Shown piece after piece: positions 1-46,500 of a DNA stretch of 64,000 nt. Numbering within the stretch: position 1 is the stretch's first letter; each line of letters opens with the position of its first letter. The translations under genes were made by a program, and so were the position numbers. This DNA is from Euglena gracilis (Eukaryota; Euglenida; Euglenophyceae; Euglenales), in assembly GCA_039621445.1 (NCBI GenBank), contig CP154955.1, forward strand, positions 24,638,064-24,702,063, in the 5' to 3' direction. The notes under the pieces were generated by a model that saw only the letters and a program-made list of their open reading frames with translations, had not been told where the DNA came from and made no database searches.

Positions 1-7805
<7,805 letters not shown>

Positions 7806-8422
7806 CCTTTGTCTGTTTCCTGGCCCCTGCCGACCCCCTGCTTATCGAGATAAAGTGGCAGTTTCACAGCCTTTGGTGGGGAGTGCCCCCCATTTGACTG
7901 CTGGGGGGGGGGGGGGGGCTCCTCTGGATTTTTGTCTCTCGGGGGGGGGGGGAAACCTTGGAAAGGCTGAGCAGAAATGCGTTCTTTTGTCCCGCCTCCC
8001 GAAGGATGGCAGGACGGAAGCGATTTCTCAATGAAGATTCTCTGAACAAATCATCAAAAAAATGGTCTGGTGCGAGACACCAATTTGCTGTGCAGACACC
8101 AAATTCTTTGTGGTCACTTGTCCTAGCCCGCGTTTGTCTGTCCGCTTTTTTTTTCGCTGTTTTTTTTTCGCGAAAAGTTCACGTGTTCCCGTAAACTTTT
8201 GTTCTGAAATTTTCCAATAAAATTTCTGGGTTGGTTCCGCCCCGAAATGAAGGACCCCTGTGACCCCGTTTTGGGCACTTTAGGGGTTATGCTGAATCAA
8301 GAATTTTCGGCCTTTTTGTGTCGATTCGGTTACAGTCACCTCAACACACTTTGGGCAGGACCCTTCCTCCCCCGACCTTTTTGATGCCGGCCAAAAGGGA
8401 AGTCCCTCAACAACACCCCAGA

Positions 8423-8868
8423 CTGAGGGGATGCCCACCCCGCAGTGCCGGCACTGCGTGGCACTGCGTGGCACTGCGTGGCACTGCGTGGCACTGCGGG
8501 CCGTTCAACCCGTATACAATCACCTTCAATGATGTAGCGCTTTTCAGGCACCTTTTTGGTCATTTTTCGACATTTCTAGCCAGAAGCGGTCAAATTGGCC
8601 CAAAAAGGCAAAAAGTTGCACAAAACAACCAGAATTGCCCTTGATGACCCAAAAATGCCAATGATGCAAAAACAAGGGATTAACGGCCCGCAGTGCCACG
8701 CAGTGCACGCAGTGCCACGCAGTGCCACGCAGTGTCACGCAGTGCCACGCAGTGCCCACGCAGTGCCACGCAGTGTCACGCAGTGCCACGCAGTGCCACA
8801 CGCAGTGCCACACGCAGTGCCACGCAGTGCCACGCAGTGCCGGCACTGCGGGGTGGGCATCCCCTGAG
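8423..8868. repeat. Foldback minisatellite element (CACGCAGTGC)
   Basis: Outer arms CTGAGGGGATGCCCACCC.. and ..GGGTGGGCATCCCCTGAG are inverted. Inside them, the left arm has four GCACTGCGTG units and the right arm about thirteen CACGCAGTGC units. The spacer (8505-8685) is ordinary AT-richer DNA. It lies between the dynein stop and the membrane-protein gene. Confidence 0.85.
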
Positions 8869-11800
8869 CTTTCATGCTCACTGCAGAGGGTTGTACCTCA
8901 TTCCCACCCCCCACCCGGTGGGTCACAGCAGCTCCAGCCGGGATATTGAGATGCCCCCACCGTTGCAATCCAATCAGTTTCCCTTCAATCCCCCCCACCG
9001 CAGGAAATATCCTGAAAAATTATTTATCCAATTGGGTATTTCATTTCAACGGAGCAGAGAACTGACCTCAGAAACACATCTCGCAGAAATGAAGTTAAAG
9101 AGCTTTGTAAATGAGGCTGGATTCGTTTTTCAGAAGCCCATCCGCCGTTGCTTGCTGAAATTGGGGGGCAAATTCTGCCGAAAAAAGGGGTAGAGGACAT
9201 GGTCCGGGTCCCATTCACAAAAAACAGGGGGACAGCGCTCGTTTATGGGAACCCGTACACAAGTTCACGTTCACGGTTTTCCGCAAACTTGTTTTTAAGC
9301 ATGTTTACAGAAAACATAAACCTCCTCCACCACACAACCTTTGTTTTTTGGGCCCCTAAACGTTTATGGGAGCCCGTGAAGTATTGGCGGGGTGGATTAA
9401 TCCCAGAACCATTTCGGAACCCCTCGGGACTCACAAATTTCCTGGCCTTTTTTTTTTCAGGGCAAAATCGGAAAAATCGACCCGAATCGGACGATTTCCG
9501 GGTGGGCAGACAACGTGGGCTAGGCTTGTGGCACCAAAGATTTTTGTTTGCTTCACCTGTGGACAGCTAAAAAGGATTTTGGTTCAGGTTTGGGCACGAC
9601 GACTTTTCATGTTGCTCAACGTTGCTCAAGCTTAATAGGAATCTACTCAACCTCACTATGTGCCACACTTGTGATGGGCAGCTAATTAAACTGAAATGGC
9701 TGGTGAAATGCCAGCGTCCAGCTTGGAATATAAAAACTTCAGCGTCAAAATCCATTGAAGTACAGCTTTTTATTAATAACTCGGTTTATATTTGATCAGA
9801 GAAATCAAAATTCCATCAACCAAAAACACTGCCTCGCCTTGGCAAATTATACATTATGAACAGCTTTGTTGAATGTCATTCGTTGGACGAAGCTGTACCA
9901 AAGTTCTCATGGGATTTCTCTTCAAAAGGTACCGCACATTTTTATTGTCAGTAGACTGCCAGAGCCCCACTTTTTGTCCCTCTTTCAACTTCAACTTCAA
10001 GTTAACAGTCATTCCCTTGGACGACGTCCAGGTCCGCGATGGAAATTGGGCAGTGTGTGGGGAGGATTCGTACCACAGCATAGACATTCTTAAACAGGGG
10101 GAGGATGGGTGGCCTGCACCGCTGTTGCACCGGTTCGGATCAAAATTTCCATTTCCTCTGAAAATGTGGCAATGTTCTTGGGACCATTTTTTCCCCCCAT
10201 GAGGCGACCCCGATGTTGAAGTTGGGGAAACCGTTCTGTGTAAGCAGTTTGAAGAAATTGTGACATCAGTGCCAGGTGCCGAAGGGGGGAGGCGTTGCAC
10301 GGCAGTTCGCGAGGGACAGGTTTTTTTTATGACAACAACATTGTTGGGGGGTGGGGGTTGCACCATGGCCATGCAAGGGGAGGGGGTTATCAACTTTCTG
10401 ACTGAGAATCCACAGCTCAACCTGCTCCGAGGTCAACAGATGTTCAAACCCTTCTTTGTGCTTCCCATCCCAAATGTCGGACAGCAGAAACTTTGTTTTA
10501 CAACCTGAACTGAATGCAATGGCCGCAGGAGCCTGGCACCATCCATTTTGCCAGTGTCCGCCGTGAAAGCCACCGTGAGTTGACCTCCCACTCCCTCCCC
10601 TCCTCTCACGTCCCACAGTCTTGTCCTACTGCACCATCTCTTTCCTAAATCCCCCCACCCCAGCGCCGTTCTCAACTCCCCCCTCCTCTGTGCTCCGTCT
10701 GGTTGCTGTGCTTATGTCTGTCCCCTCCGGTTCGGCCCTACCACTGCAAGGTGTTGCATGTTGCTGAGCCGCCTCGTGTGGTGCGGGGAACGGGCAAAAG
10801 GCAGCATTCCTGTGTCCGGGACTGCGGACTGTGGGTATTTTTTTTTGTCTCCCTGAACCTTTGGTTTTGGCAGTCAGATGAAGGGTTGTTATGCCCCCCC
10901 TGCTCCAACCTAGGCCGTTGTGGGTCCTCCTTTTTTTGGCCAAAAATGGCCTAAAGTGACTGGAAAGTTGCCGGTTTTCCTGAGTGGCCGACCCCCCCCC
11001 CCGGGGGGGGTAGTGACTGACTTGTTTCCAAAAAAAGTGACTGACTGGTTTTTCGAAGAGTGGAGTGACCCCCCCCGGGATTCGGTAAAAAAATGTATGG
11101 TCCTCCCTCCCAGAGATAGATGGGAAGCCCTTCAGTTTTTGAGATTTCGGACATTTCCTTTTGATTCCCCACCATTTTTGAGAGACTTTTTGAGAGACAC
11201 GACTCGAAAACGGCTGCGTTGCAAGCCTGCCCCTGAAACGGGCCAAAATTGGCCGAAAAATGGCCATAACTCGGGCTACACGAAGAGTTGCTACGTAACT
11301 CGGGCTACACTAATATTGGTTACATTTGCTTAAATACACCCCAAAATTACTTGGTGACATGAGGTATTTTGTAATTTTGGGGCCCTTGAACAGTTGAACA
11401 ACACAAAGGCCAAAACGACTTGAAAACAAAAAGGAAGCACCCAGACGACTTGGAAACAAAAAGGATTTGGCCCCCTCTGCTGTGGTCCCATGTTTGCTGC
11501 CAGCCAGGTCAAATAAGTGTTCAAATAATTCCTGTCTCTCGCCGTCAAGAGCAATGCCCTTGAACAATTGTCTCAGAAGGGCAGACCTACCCTCCCAGTC
11601 CCATGTTTCTCTCGCCCCTGGACCAGCAACCACATCTGCATTGTTCTGCAGCTTCAATAGCCACAGGGGTCTCTGAGGAAGGATGCAGGCAGTAAGTTGT
11701 CATATGGAATCCCAAGGCATTGGTTTTTTGAGTTCTCATTGGAGATGCACACCCCAACGCACTTTGAGGCTTTCCGTCACGCCCTCCCCCAATCCCGGTC

Positions 11801-11996
11801 TCTGGGGCTTTGGGGATGGGGGCGTTGATGGGCTTTCGAGGGAATCAATTGATTGTTTTGCTGGCTTTTTTCCCAACAAATTCCACCCCCATTGGAATGA
11901 CTTTGAAATGCCCCTGACGTGCTCTCCCCGCCCTCAGGGCGTTTCCTGGCAAAACCCCGCCGCTGCAGGGGATGCGATCCGCCTGCCTTCCACTCA

Positions 11997-12018
11997 GGGT
12001 GCAGTCCCCTGTGTGGCG
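11997..12018 (+). promoter_or_regulatory. Candidate spliced-leader acceptor and 5' UTR, membrane-protein gene
   Basis: Pyrimidine-rich CCTGCCTTCCACTCAG ends at 11997, with a second CAG at 12004, 14-21 bases before the ATG. No leader sequence can be seen in genomic DNA, so this is inference. Confidence 0.4.
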
Positions 12019-38600
<26,582 letters not shown>

Positions 38601-40763
38601 GGCTGCCCCGCTGGGCAGGGCCCCCGCCCCGGCCGGCCGCTGGCTGGCCCTGGGTAGGACCGCTCCTGACCGGCCCTTTCCGGAATGCTGGCCATTTCCC
38701 TGCAGACCAGTGCACTGTTAATTTCCCGGACCCATCAAGGCCAATGGCTCTGTGGTGTGGTCGCCTGGCGATTCTCGGAGTTGTGACAAGTGGAACTGCG
38801 CGTCCTAAGTTTTGAATCATTCTTCAATTGTTCAATTGGTCGATTTGCAGGTCGAAGTTTATGACGATTTTTTTTTTGAGATGTGGTAAGCAGATTTTGG
38901 TATTTACCTTTGTCTCAGGGAACCTCCGGATGAGCATGAAGAGGAACGTTCAGGGATTGAAAGCCCTCTGTACGCAGGTTTTTTAATCATTTTTTTTTTT
39001 GGATTCATCAATCAAAAGCTAATCTTTTTGAGAAATCGGCATTCATGCCATGAAGGTGAGCACTTTGGATTTGGAAGGTTGGTTCACTTGTGGATGCCAC
39101 ACCTTTTCTTGACATCCAATGTTATTTGGGGGGGGAATTATCATTGGGGTGGAATTATGGCATTCCCCACACAGAAAGTGCCCCCCCCCCCATGTCAACA
39201 AGCGAATCTATGGTCCAGATTGACGTTGGGGGTACCCGGGACTCCCCAAAGGTCAAAATTCCCTTCCGGCACTTCATTTTTGACAAGTTTGGCAATTTTA
39301 TCAAAAAGCGTTGAAACTGCATTTTGGGTCGGTTCTGAGGGTCAATTCGAGCTGGGCCAAACGTTCCATTTTTGGCTGTGCCGTTGTTTGGGGCATGGGG
39401 TAACCCTAACTTTGAACTGGGGCATGGATTCTGCATGTGTTCAGTGCATCAGGAGGGAGTGCCCACTCGGCTCCAACCTGGTCCATGTCGCAAAAATGCT
39501 GCAACTCTGTTTTGAGGTTCACATTCAAATTTTGGGAACCGAACTGAATGAGCGTCTTGCACACATTTTGAGGTGACGATCCAGTGATGCTCTGTGACGT
39601 TTTGATATTTTGCCATGTTTCTGTTTCGTCCTGTTGGTGTTGCTCCCCAGTATTGGTTGGAGGGGGGCTACCATTCCTTTGCGGCAACCCGCTTCCTGGC
39701 CGTCAGCCTTCCTGCCCCTTCCCTCCGCCACATATGTGTGTGTGTGTGTGGGTGTGTGTGTTTGTGTTCCGCAGGCGCTCCCTGTCCCCCCCGGTCCTCC
39801 CGGCCCCGGGGGCACGGGCCGGGCCGCCTCCAGGTGCCTCTCCCATGCTGCGCCTCCCCCATCATGCCAGGGACAGGGTTTGCTGTGAGGAGGGTGACTG
39901 GAATTGAGGTCGGCCCTCCGGGCACGCGCCCATCGACAAATGCATACGCAGGTGCGTTCCAGGCTTCTTTTTAAGTCAGCAGACCCCCCCCCCCCCGGGG
40001 GGGGGGGGGGGGGGGGGGTGGGTCCGGGCTCCACCCCCCACCCAGGGGGGGGGGGTCCCGCGCCAGAGGCGCTGGGTATACCTTTTCGGCGCGAAGCGCC
40101 GAAATTTTTTGGAAATTGCCTTTAACGGGCCCGATTTTGGGGGGGTCCCCCCCCCACTGTGTTCTTTCCTGAGAAACATGTATTATCTTTGGAGGATGCA
40201 TCAAATAGGAGAGGCATGGAGGCATCTGTTCATAATGATGGAATGATGAAAATGGCAATGACGATGGTGCTGATAGTGACTATGGTGACGGAAACGTTTG
40301 CAGCAATTGAATGATGCAGAAATAAATAACATGAAAATTCTAGCGAGAAATTCAGGTAAAGTATTCCTGCTGAAGGGAATGTTTGTTGGTAGTACCAAAC
40401 CATGTGAAGACAGGTATGCTCAGGGACACTCAGGATATTTTTAAGTTTTGGATCAATCACATTGCACATTGTGTTCTCTTCCCCTGAAATCCTTCCGAAT
40501 TATGTGGCCGGGACTCCACCTCCAGTGGTCAAACTGCGACAAATCCCTACAAAAATACTGCCCAGCCCCAACAAAGTGTCTGGTGCTGCTGGGAAAGCGG
40601 AACCACACCACACCCTTTCCAAAGGCCTCCCCCAAGCAATCCATGCTCCTGCACAACATTTTCTTCAAGACCTATTCGCTTCGGTCTGGGCGTGGCTGGT
40701 GGTCTGGCTTCGTTGCCTCCGCTCCCGGCGCTCCACTGGGTTGCTGCCACCCAGGCTTCTTTT

Positions 40764-40808
40764 CACCACCCCCCACCCCCCCCCCCCCCCACCCGCACCC
40801 CCCCCACC

Positions 40809-40852
<44 letters not shown>

Positions 40853-40871
40853 ACCCCCCCCCCCCCCCCCG
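40764..40871. repeat. Poly-C tract of about 110 bases with sparse A
   Basis: Intergenic homopolymer-like tract, followed by GGGGTGGGGTGGAGGTGGG. Its exact length should not be trusted. Confidence 0.9.
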
Positions 40872-41283
40872 GGGTGGGGTGGAGGTGGGTGGGTGGTCTT
40901 GTGCCAGGGCGTGTGGGTATGGGTCAAGCTGAAGAAACTCCGGCACAAATGCCAGGAATTTGTTGAACAAGGTGCCAAAGACGAGAGACAAATGGGGTTC
41001 CCTGGGTGGGTGGGTGGGGGTCCCCCCTCGTTTCATAGGCGTCTTGGAAAGCCGCCTGCTGTCGTCCCCCGTCGCCGACTGCGACTGGCGCCTGGGCCTG
41101 TGTCGGCAGGATTGGGGCCGCAGCCACATCTATGTGTGGCGATCCCTGCTTCCGCCCCTCATCCAGGGTTTTGTGTGGGGATCCCCATATCTTCCAGGGG
41201 AGGTGCTCTCAGAAGTGAGTGGGGGAGTGAAGCTTGCTCATTCTTTAAAAAGAAATTGTCAGAATAAGTCTAAATATCTGAAT

Positions 41284-41754
41284 CAGGGGTTTTCTAAAGC
41301 CGGAGGGTACCCCATCCCCCGGGGGTGGTCCAGCCAGCCAGCAGCTCAAATCCAGCCAGCAGCCTGAATTCGGGCTGGGGTCCCCCCCCCCCCCCCCGGG
41401 GGGGGAGTCGAGTGAAATAAAGTCGGGTCCAGCCCGGCTGGAGGCCGGGCCAGCCGGCCGCAGGCTGGCCAGCCAACTGGGCTGCCCAGCTGACCTATCC
41501 CTGCATTTTTCCCATCATCACACCTTCCTCCATCATAGCCCTCCAGCCTTGAGCTCCATCCATCAAAGTGTCGAAAATGGCAAAAATGTTTTGGAAATTT
41601 TTGTTTTTCGTCGACCCAGCCCAGCCCAGCCCCCTCCAGCCCCCGACCCCCCACCCCCTCCCACCCCCACTCCCCCCGGCGGGGTCCAGCCAGCAGCTTT
41701 TTTTGCCAGCCGGAGGCTGGACCCCCGGGGGGGGGGTCCTTAAGAAAACCCCCC
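41284..41754. mobile_element. Family A element outside recognised genes, perfect 8-bp TSD
   Basis: Begins CAGGGGTTTTCTAAAG and ends CTTAAGAAAACCCCCC, with ATCTGAAT on both flanks (41276-41283 and 41755-41762). No gene is recognised around it, so the family inserts as DNA and is not confined to transcribed introns. Confidence 0.85.
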
Positions 41755-43466
41755 ATCTGAATTCATGGAAATTCTAAATTATCTAAATAAATTCTTAAAT
41801 GGGAAAACAATAAGTATAAGTTATGTTTAGTTTTCGGCGAAACACAAAGATCCAAAACAGCAAGTTTTCTTGGGGTCTTCTCTTGGGTCAAACTCACTTC
41901 AAAATGCTGAAAAATACGAGTGAAGCGCCGGTCAGGGATCCCCCCGAGGGAACCCAATCATTTGGCACAGTTCCCGGTGGCACTCTGTAAAAGAATTTTG
42001 AATAAAGATTTGTGATTTCGCTTTTTTTAGTGATCTTTTTTTATTTTTGAGCTTAAATGTGATATTTTCGGGATCAGAAGGTTGCAAAGAAGCGCAAAAC
42101 GCATGTTTATGAATCCTTTGGTACACCAGACCCCCAAATTTTCATAATATCAACTTTTTTTTATGGAGGGTGGGTCGCAACGTATGAATTGTTCTTTGCA
42201 TCATTTTTTTTTTAAAGGTTCTGCGTGGTGTTCTGCATCTTTCGTGTCTTCTCAGCAACAGCGTCCTCACATCAGTTCCAAAAAGAGTTGTCGCACTCTG
42301 TCAACCCTTGTTCATGGGGGAACGATCCAGGCCAGATTTTTTTAAGATTTTGGATCCCTTGTGGGAATTGAGTGGTTGAGTCTGCCGGACCCCCCCTTGT
42401 GGGTCCCCTGCTGGACGCGGGGTTGTGGCCAATTTTGGTGTTTTTTTTCGGCGCAAAGCGCTGAAACACTTCTTGGCCCCAAAGCTGGCCCCAAAGCTGG
42501 CCCCAAAGGTTGGTCCCCCAGACCTCCCTGGGGGGGCAGTTGTGGTTACCCCCCGGGTCCCCGGGGGGGGGGGGGGCGGTATTGAAAAAAATTCCTAGTC
42601 TGGACAAGTCCCCACCTCGCTGACATTGAACCCTGCCCTCCTCCTCCGACCAGGCGGCGTGCTCCGTATGTTCTCCTTGCCGTCCCCCTCCCACCCCTCC
42701 CTGATCCTTTGACCCAAAATTCTTCACCGCTGCACCCGCCACCGCTGCCCCAGCATTGCTGGTGCGCTCTCCCGGCAGCCGTGTGTCTCACAGGATAGGT
42801 TCGGCCAGGTTAGGTTCTCCTCCGGCGATAAATGAGCCACCCCGGTGGCCTTCTTGTGGTGCTTCAGGGTCGGCTGCCATTGACCAGCACCATTCCAGCT
42901 CTCTCTCCTTGGGCCCTCCCCCCTGACCCCCCTGACAGCTTGAAAGAAAAGCCGAACCCCCCCAGGGGGGATAGGATCGTCTTTTGCAGCTTCTGAATTG
43001 CTGCTGCACACAGCTTGTTTCAGGGTTTCTGGTGAACTCTTCAAGGTTCAATGATCCATTCAGCCCAGCTGGGTCTTGCTGAGAAGAAAACGTAGCCAGC
43101 CGGCCATAAACTGCCCGCCATCCCTAATTGGACATTTGTCACTTCAGAAACATTGGCCGGGGGGGGTAACAAAGGCCGCTTCTGCGAGGCGGCGGGAGGG
43201 CATTTGTGTCCCATTCATGCTGCACAAGGGTTCGCAAATTTTCCTTCGAGATCCAAATCTGGCAGGAATCTAGCTTTGGGGAAAACAATGAACACAGCAT
43301 CGCTGTGCGCCTTCACAATCACACCCTTTTTTTGACAGTTTTTGAAATGGCCGGCGGGCCATCCGCCACGCAGGACAGCCGCGGCGGCGCATTGTCTGCG
43401 CCGACCCCCATGCGGGTCGCCAGCAACCCACGCCCACCGACCCCTGCCTTTCGCGCCGTCTCCGCA

Positions 43467-43503
43467 GCCCCCGTCCGTGCCATCGGTGGCCGGGCCCGGC
43501 CTG
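43467..43503 (+). promoter_or_regulatory. Candidate spliced-leader acceptor and 5' UTR, methyltransferase gene
   Basis: CCTTTCGCGCCGTCTCCGCAG ends at 43467, 36 bases before the ATG at 43504. Confidence 0.35.
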
Positions 43504-46500
43504 ATGAGGCGTACCCTGCGCCGCGTGCCCGGAGGGGGGCCCCGGCGGCGTCAGCTGTCCTCCCTCTCCCCCTCGCCGCCCTACTCGGGCCGCACGCTGT
43601 GGCTCTGCAAGCCGGGGCACGAAGCGCGGGTGACCGACGAGCTGGCCGCCGCCTCTGTTGCATGCAGAGGGCCCCCAGCAGGTTTCTTTCGCATCTTGTG
43701 TGCTGACCCTTTTCCGATCCCACGATTCTTTTGGGGGGGTATAGGATTAGGAAGTTCCGCCCATGGGGAGGGTGCCAGCCAGGGTCCCATCATGTGACAC
43801 TGTGTGACAGCTGTGTAACAGCGTGTGATAGCCGTGTGAGCCCAACCCCAGCGCAGTGGGGTGGCCGCTCGGCCTCCCCCATGTGGGGTTGTGGTGTGCC
43901 TGAGGGGCCGCCCTGGCAGCGGTGCACGCTGCGCCGCGGGACGCCGGGTGGGTGTGGGCCGACGCCGCCCCGCCCTTCGCCTCCGCCTGGGCGCTGCAGA
44001 GCCTGCCGGCCGCCCACCGGCTGCACGGGCGGTCCCTGCGGGCCTTCGCCAAGCAGGCCCTGCCGCTGGTGCTGCCCGCCCTGCCCGCGCCGCACGTGCC
44101 GGGGTCCCGTCCGCGGGGCGACGCGGTGCCCCGCAATGTCAGCACCCGCTGAGAAAAGGGTGGCTGTGTTCGGGGGAGGCCAGGGGGTGTTTTCTGATTT
44201 TGGGCTTTTCGACTTTTCTGCCATTTCTGCAGGGATTTTTGCTTCTGGGGCTGCATTTTTCCTCGAATATTTTCCCCGAACCTTTTCGCTCTCTTGGCGT
44301 GTCCATTTCTCCGCCACTGGAACTGCCGATCGGAACCCCAGGAAAACGCTCTCCCCGCCCCAGACTCAGCTGAAGCTCTGCGCCATTGCCCTGCGGCCCC
44401 GGTGGTGTGTTCAGAGCTTCGCCACGCCGCGGGCGGAGGGCGTGGCGGAGTACACGCTGTACTGGGCCCGCTGGCGGCTGCTGCAGGACGTCAAAGCCGC
44501 TCAGCGGGAGCTGTGGAAGCGGGAGGCATACAGCGGGCGCAAGGTGCCCACCACCGCCCATCTCACCGCGGCGGACGGGGACACCCTCGTGCAGCCCGGG
44601 GGGCCGCACGGTCGTGACAGCCAACCGCCACCACTTGTATCATGCCGTCCTCAGTACGCTGCAAAATGAGAGCTCCACACCGAGAATGTGCCGGAGGTAC
44701 GCAGCAACGTCTCTGTTTCAGGCGCTTCAGGCAGGCAAGGGGGGGCAGCGGGGCGCCATGGAATGGGGCGCCACCGTCCATTACCAGGCTCTGGGATGCG
44801 GTGTGGCTTTCCCACAGATCGAAGTGGAGGCCAGCGACCAGGAACGGTAACGTCGCACCCCCGGGGGCCCCCCACCCCCGCCGGGCCCACGCCCACAATG
44901 TGTTTCCCGGCGGAGGACACCGCCTTCGTCTCGGTGGCGCCGGTGCACTGCAAGCCGACCCCCTGCAGACCCTCCCTCTCTGGCTTGCCCCTTCCGAGTG
45001 GATTCGCGCTTGAGGGCTGGGGTCTTTCCTTTGCCGATGCAATCGTTTCGGGAGTCATCTGGCTTCCTCCCCTCCGTCTGGGTCCCCTGGCATTTCCAGC
45101 TCCGAGCTGGCCAATGGTTTTGGTCTTGCGAGTGGAGCGAAGGCACCGAGTGACCCCCAGCCGGCGTCTTTGCACCATATGAAGAAAGAAACAATCGCAT
45201 CACAGCAATCCCCTCTCAAAAAGCAGCCGCCTATGAAAAGCTCCGCCAAGAGCAGGGCGGGCCCAAGTTATTTGCAGAAACCGCCCGAGGCAGCCTTCGG
45301 CGTTGCAGACCCCCTTCGACCGCGGGCCCTGCAGAGGGCCGTGGGCCGACCCGGTGCGGGGCTTCGGGTGGCCGGTGCCGTGGGTGGCGGGGCTGCCGCC
45401 GCCGGCCGACCTGCCCCCGAAGGCCTTCCCCTCCCGGGCGTACCTTAAGCTGCAGCAGGCCCTCCTCCTCTTTGGCCCGCACGGGCCCCAGGCGGGCGAC
45501 ACCTGTGTGGACCTCTGCCACCCCGCTGCTGTCATACGTCATACGGGGGGGGTGGAAAGGGCAGTACGGGAATCGGCCAAACAGCCAGGGTGGTGGGTGG
45601 GGGGGGGTCGACCACCCCCTCCACCACCTCCTGCATGGTGGGATGGGAAGTGCTGGCTGGAAAAAGAGGCCGTGGCGATGCCATGTGTTGTGTGCCGTGT
45701 GGCGTTGCATACAAATGGGATGGATTAATATGTGTGTGCCGGAAGAAAGAGCGCAACCTCTGTTGTCGGGCAGGGGTACCAGGGGGGCAAGGTGGGGTGG
45801 GCACAGCAGCCCAGGGCGGTGGGTGCGTGGGGGGTTCCCGCGGCGGGATGGGGGGGGGGTTGGCCGGCGGCGAGGTGCGGCCGGGGCGTTCCCGGGCAGC
45901 TGGTCCCTGCTGCTGGCCAGGATGGGGGCGGCGGTGCTCAGTGTGGACACCGTTGCCCCCAGCGCTGCCCTGGAGGGCCACCCAGCGGTGCGCTACGTCC
46001 AGGCGGATGCGCTGGCGTGGCGGCCGCCGGCCCCCGTCAACTGGTGTGTGTGTGTGTGTGGGTGTGGGTGTGGGTGTGGGTGTGGGTGTGGGTGTGGGTG
46101 TGGGTGTGGGTGTGGGTGTGGGTGTGGGTGTGGGTGTGGGTGTGGGTGGGTGTGGGTGTGGGTGTGGGTGTGGGTGTGGGTGGTGTGGGTGTGGTGTGTG
46201 TGTGGTGTGGTGTGTGTTTGGGTGTGTGTGTGGTGGTGGTGTGTTTGTTGGTGTGGGTGTTGGTGTGGGTGTGGGTGTGGGTGTGGGTGTGGGTGTGTGT
46301 GTGTGTGGGTGGGGGTGTGGGTGTGGGTGTGGGTGTGGGTGTGGGTGTGGGTGTGGGTGTGGGTGTTGGTGTGGGTGTGGGTGTGGGTGTGGGTGTGGGT
46401 GTGGGTGTGGGTGTGGGTGTGGGTGTGGGTGTGGGTGTGTGTGTGTGTGGGTGTGGGTGTGGGTGTGGGTGTGGGTGTGTGTGTGGGTGTGTGTGTGGGT

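Larger units (their letters stand above)
7806..12018. other. Intergenic region, dynein to membrane-protein gene
   Basis: No coding exon was recognised. It holds long G runs at 7905-7950, the foldback minisatellite 8423-8868, and a repeat with TAGTGACTGAC words at 10975-11110. The GC-rich exon texture is absent apart from 11930-12018. Confidence 0.6.
38601..43503. other. Intergenic region, membrane-protein gene to methyltransferase gene
   Basis: Contains a C-run/G-run hairpin with the CGGCGCGAAGCGCCG palindrome (39965-40125), the poly-C tract, the family A copy 41284-41754, and another CGGCGCAAAGCGC palindrome near 42450. GC-rich stretches 39775-39960, 40670-40760 and 41035-41170 have exon-like texture but no recognised protein. 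Confidence 0.5.

Noticed and set aside
40462-40960. Possible exons 40670-40760 (a hydrophobic stretch LFASVWAWLVVWL) and 41035-41170
   Set aside because: GC-rich and exon-like, but no conserved protein, no matching pairing-type or GT-AG joints found, and the two do not connect. Could be remnants of a gene.
44594-44700. Frame reading RTVVTANRHHLYHAVLSTLQ as a methyltransferase exon
   Set aside because: Overlaps the end of another in-frame exon in a different frame; no splice pair supports it and no motif is recognised.
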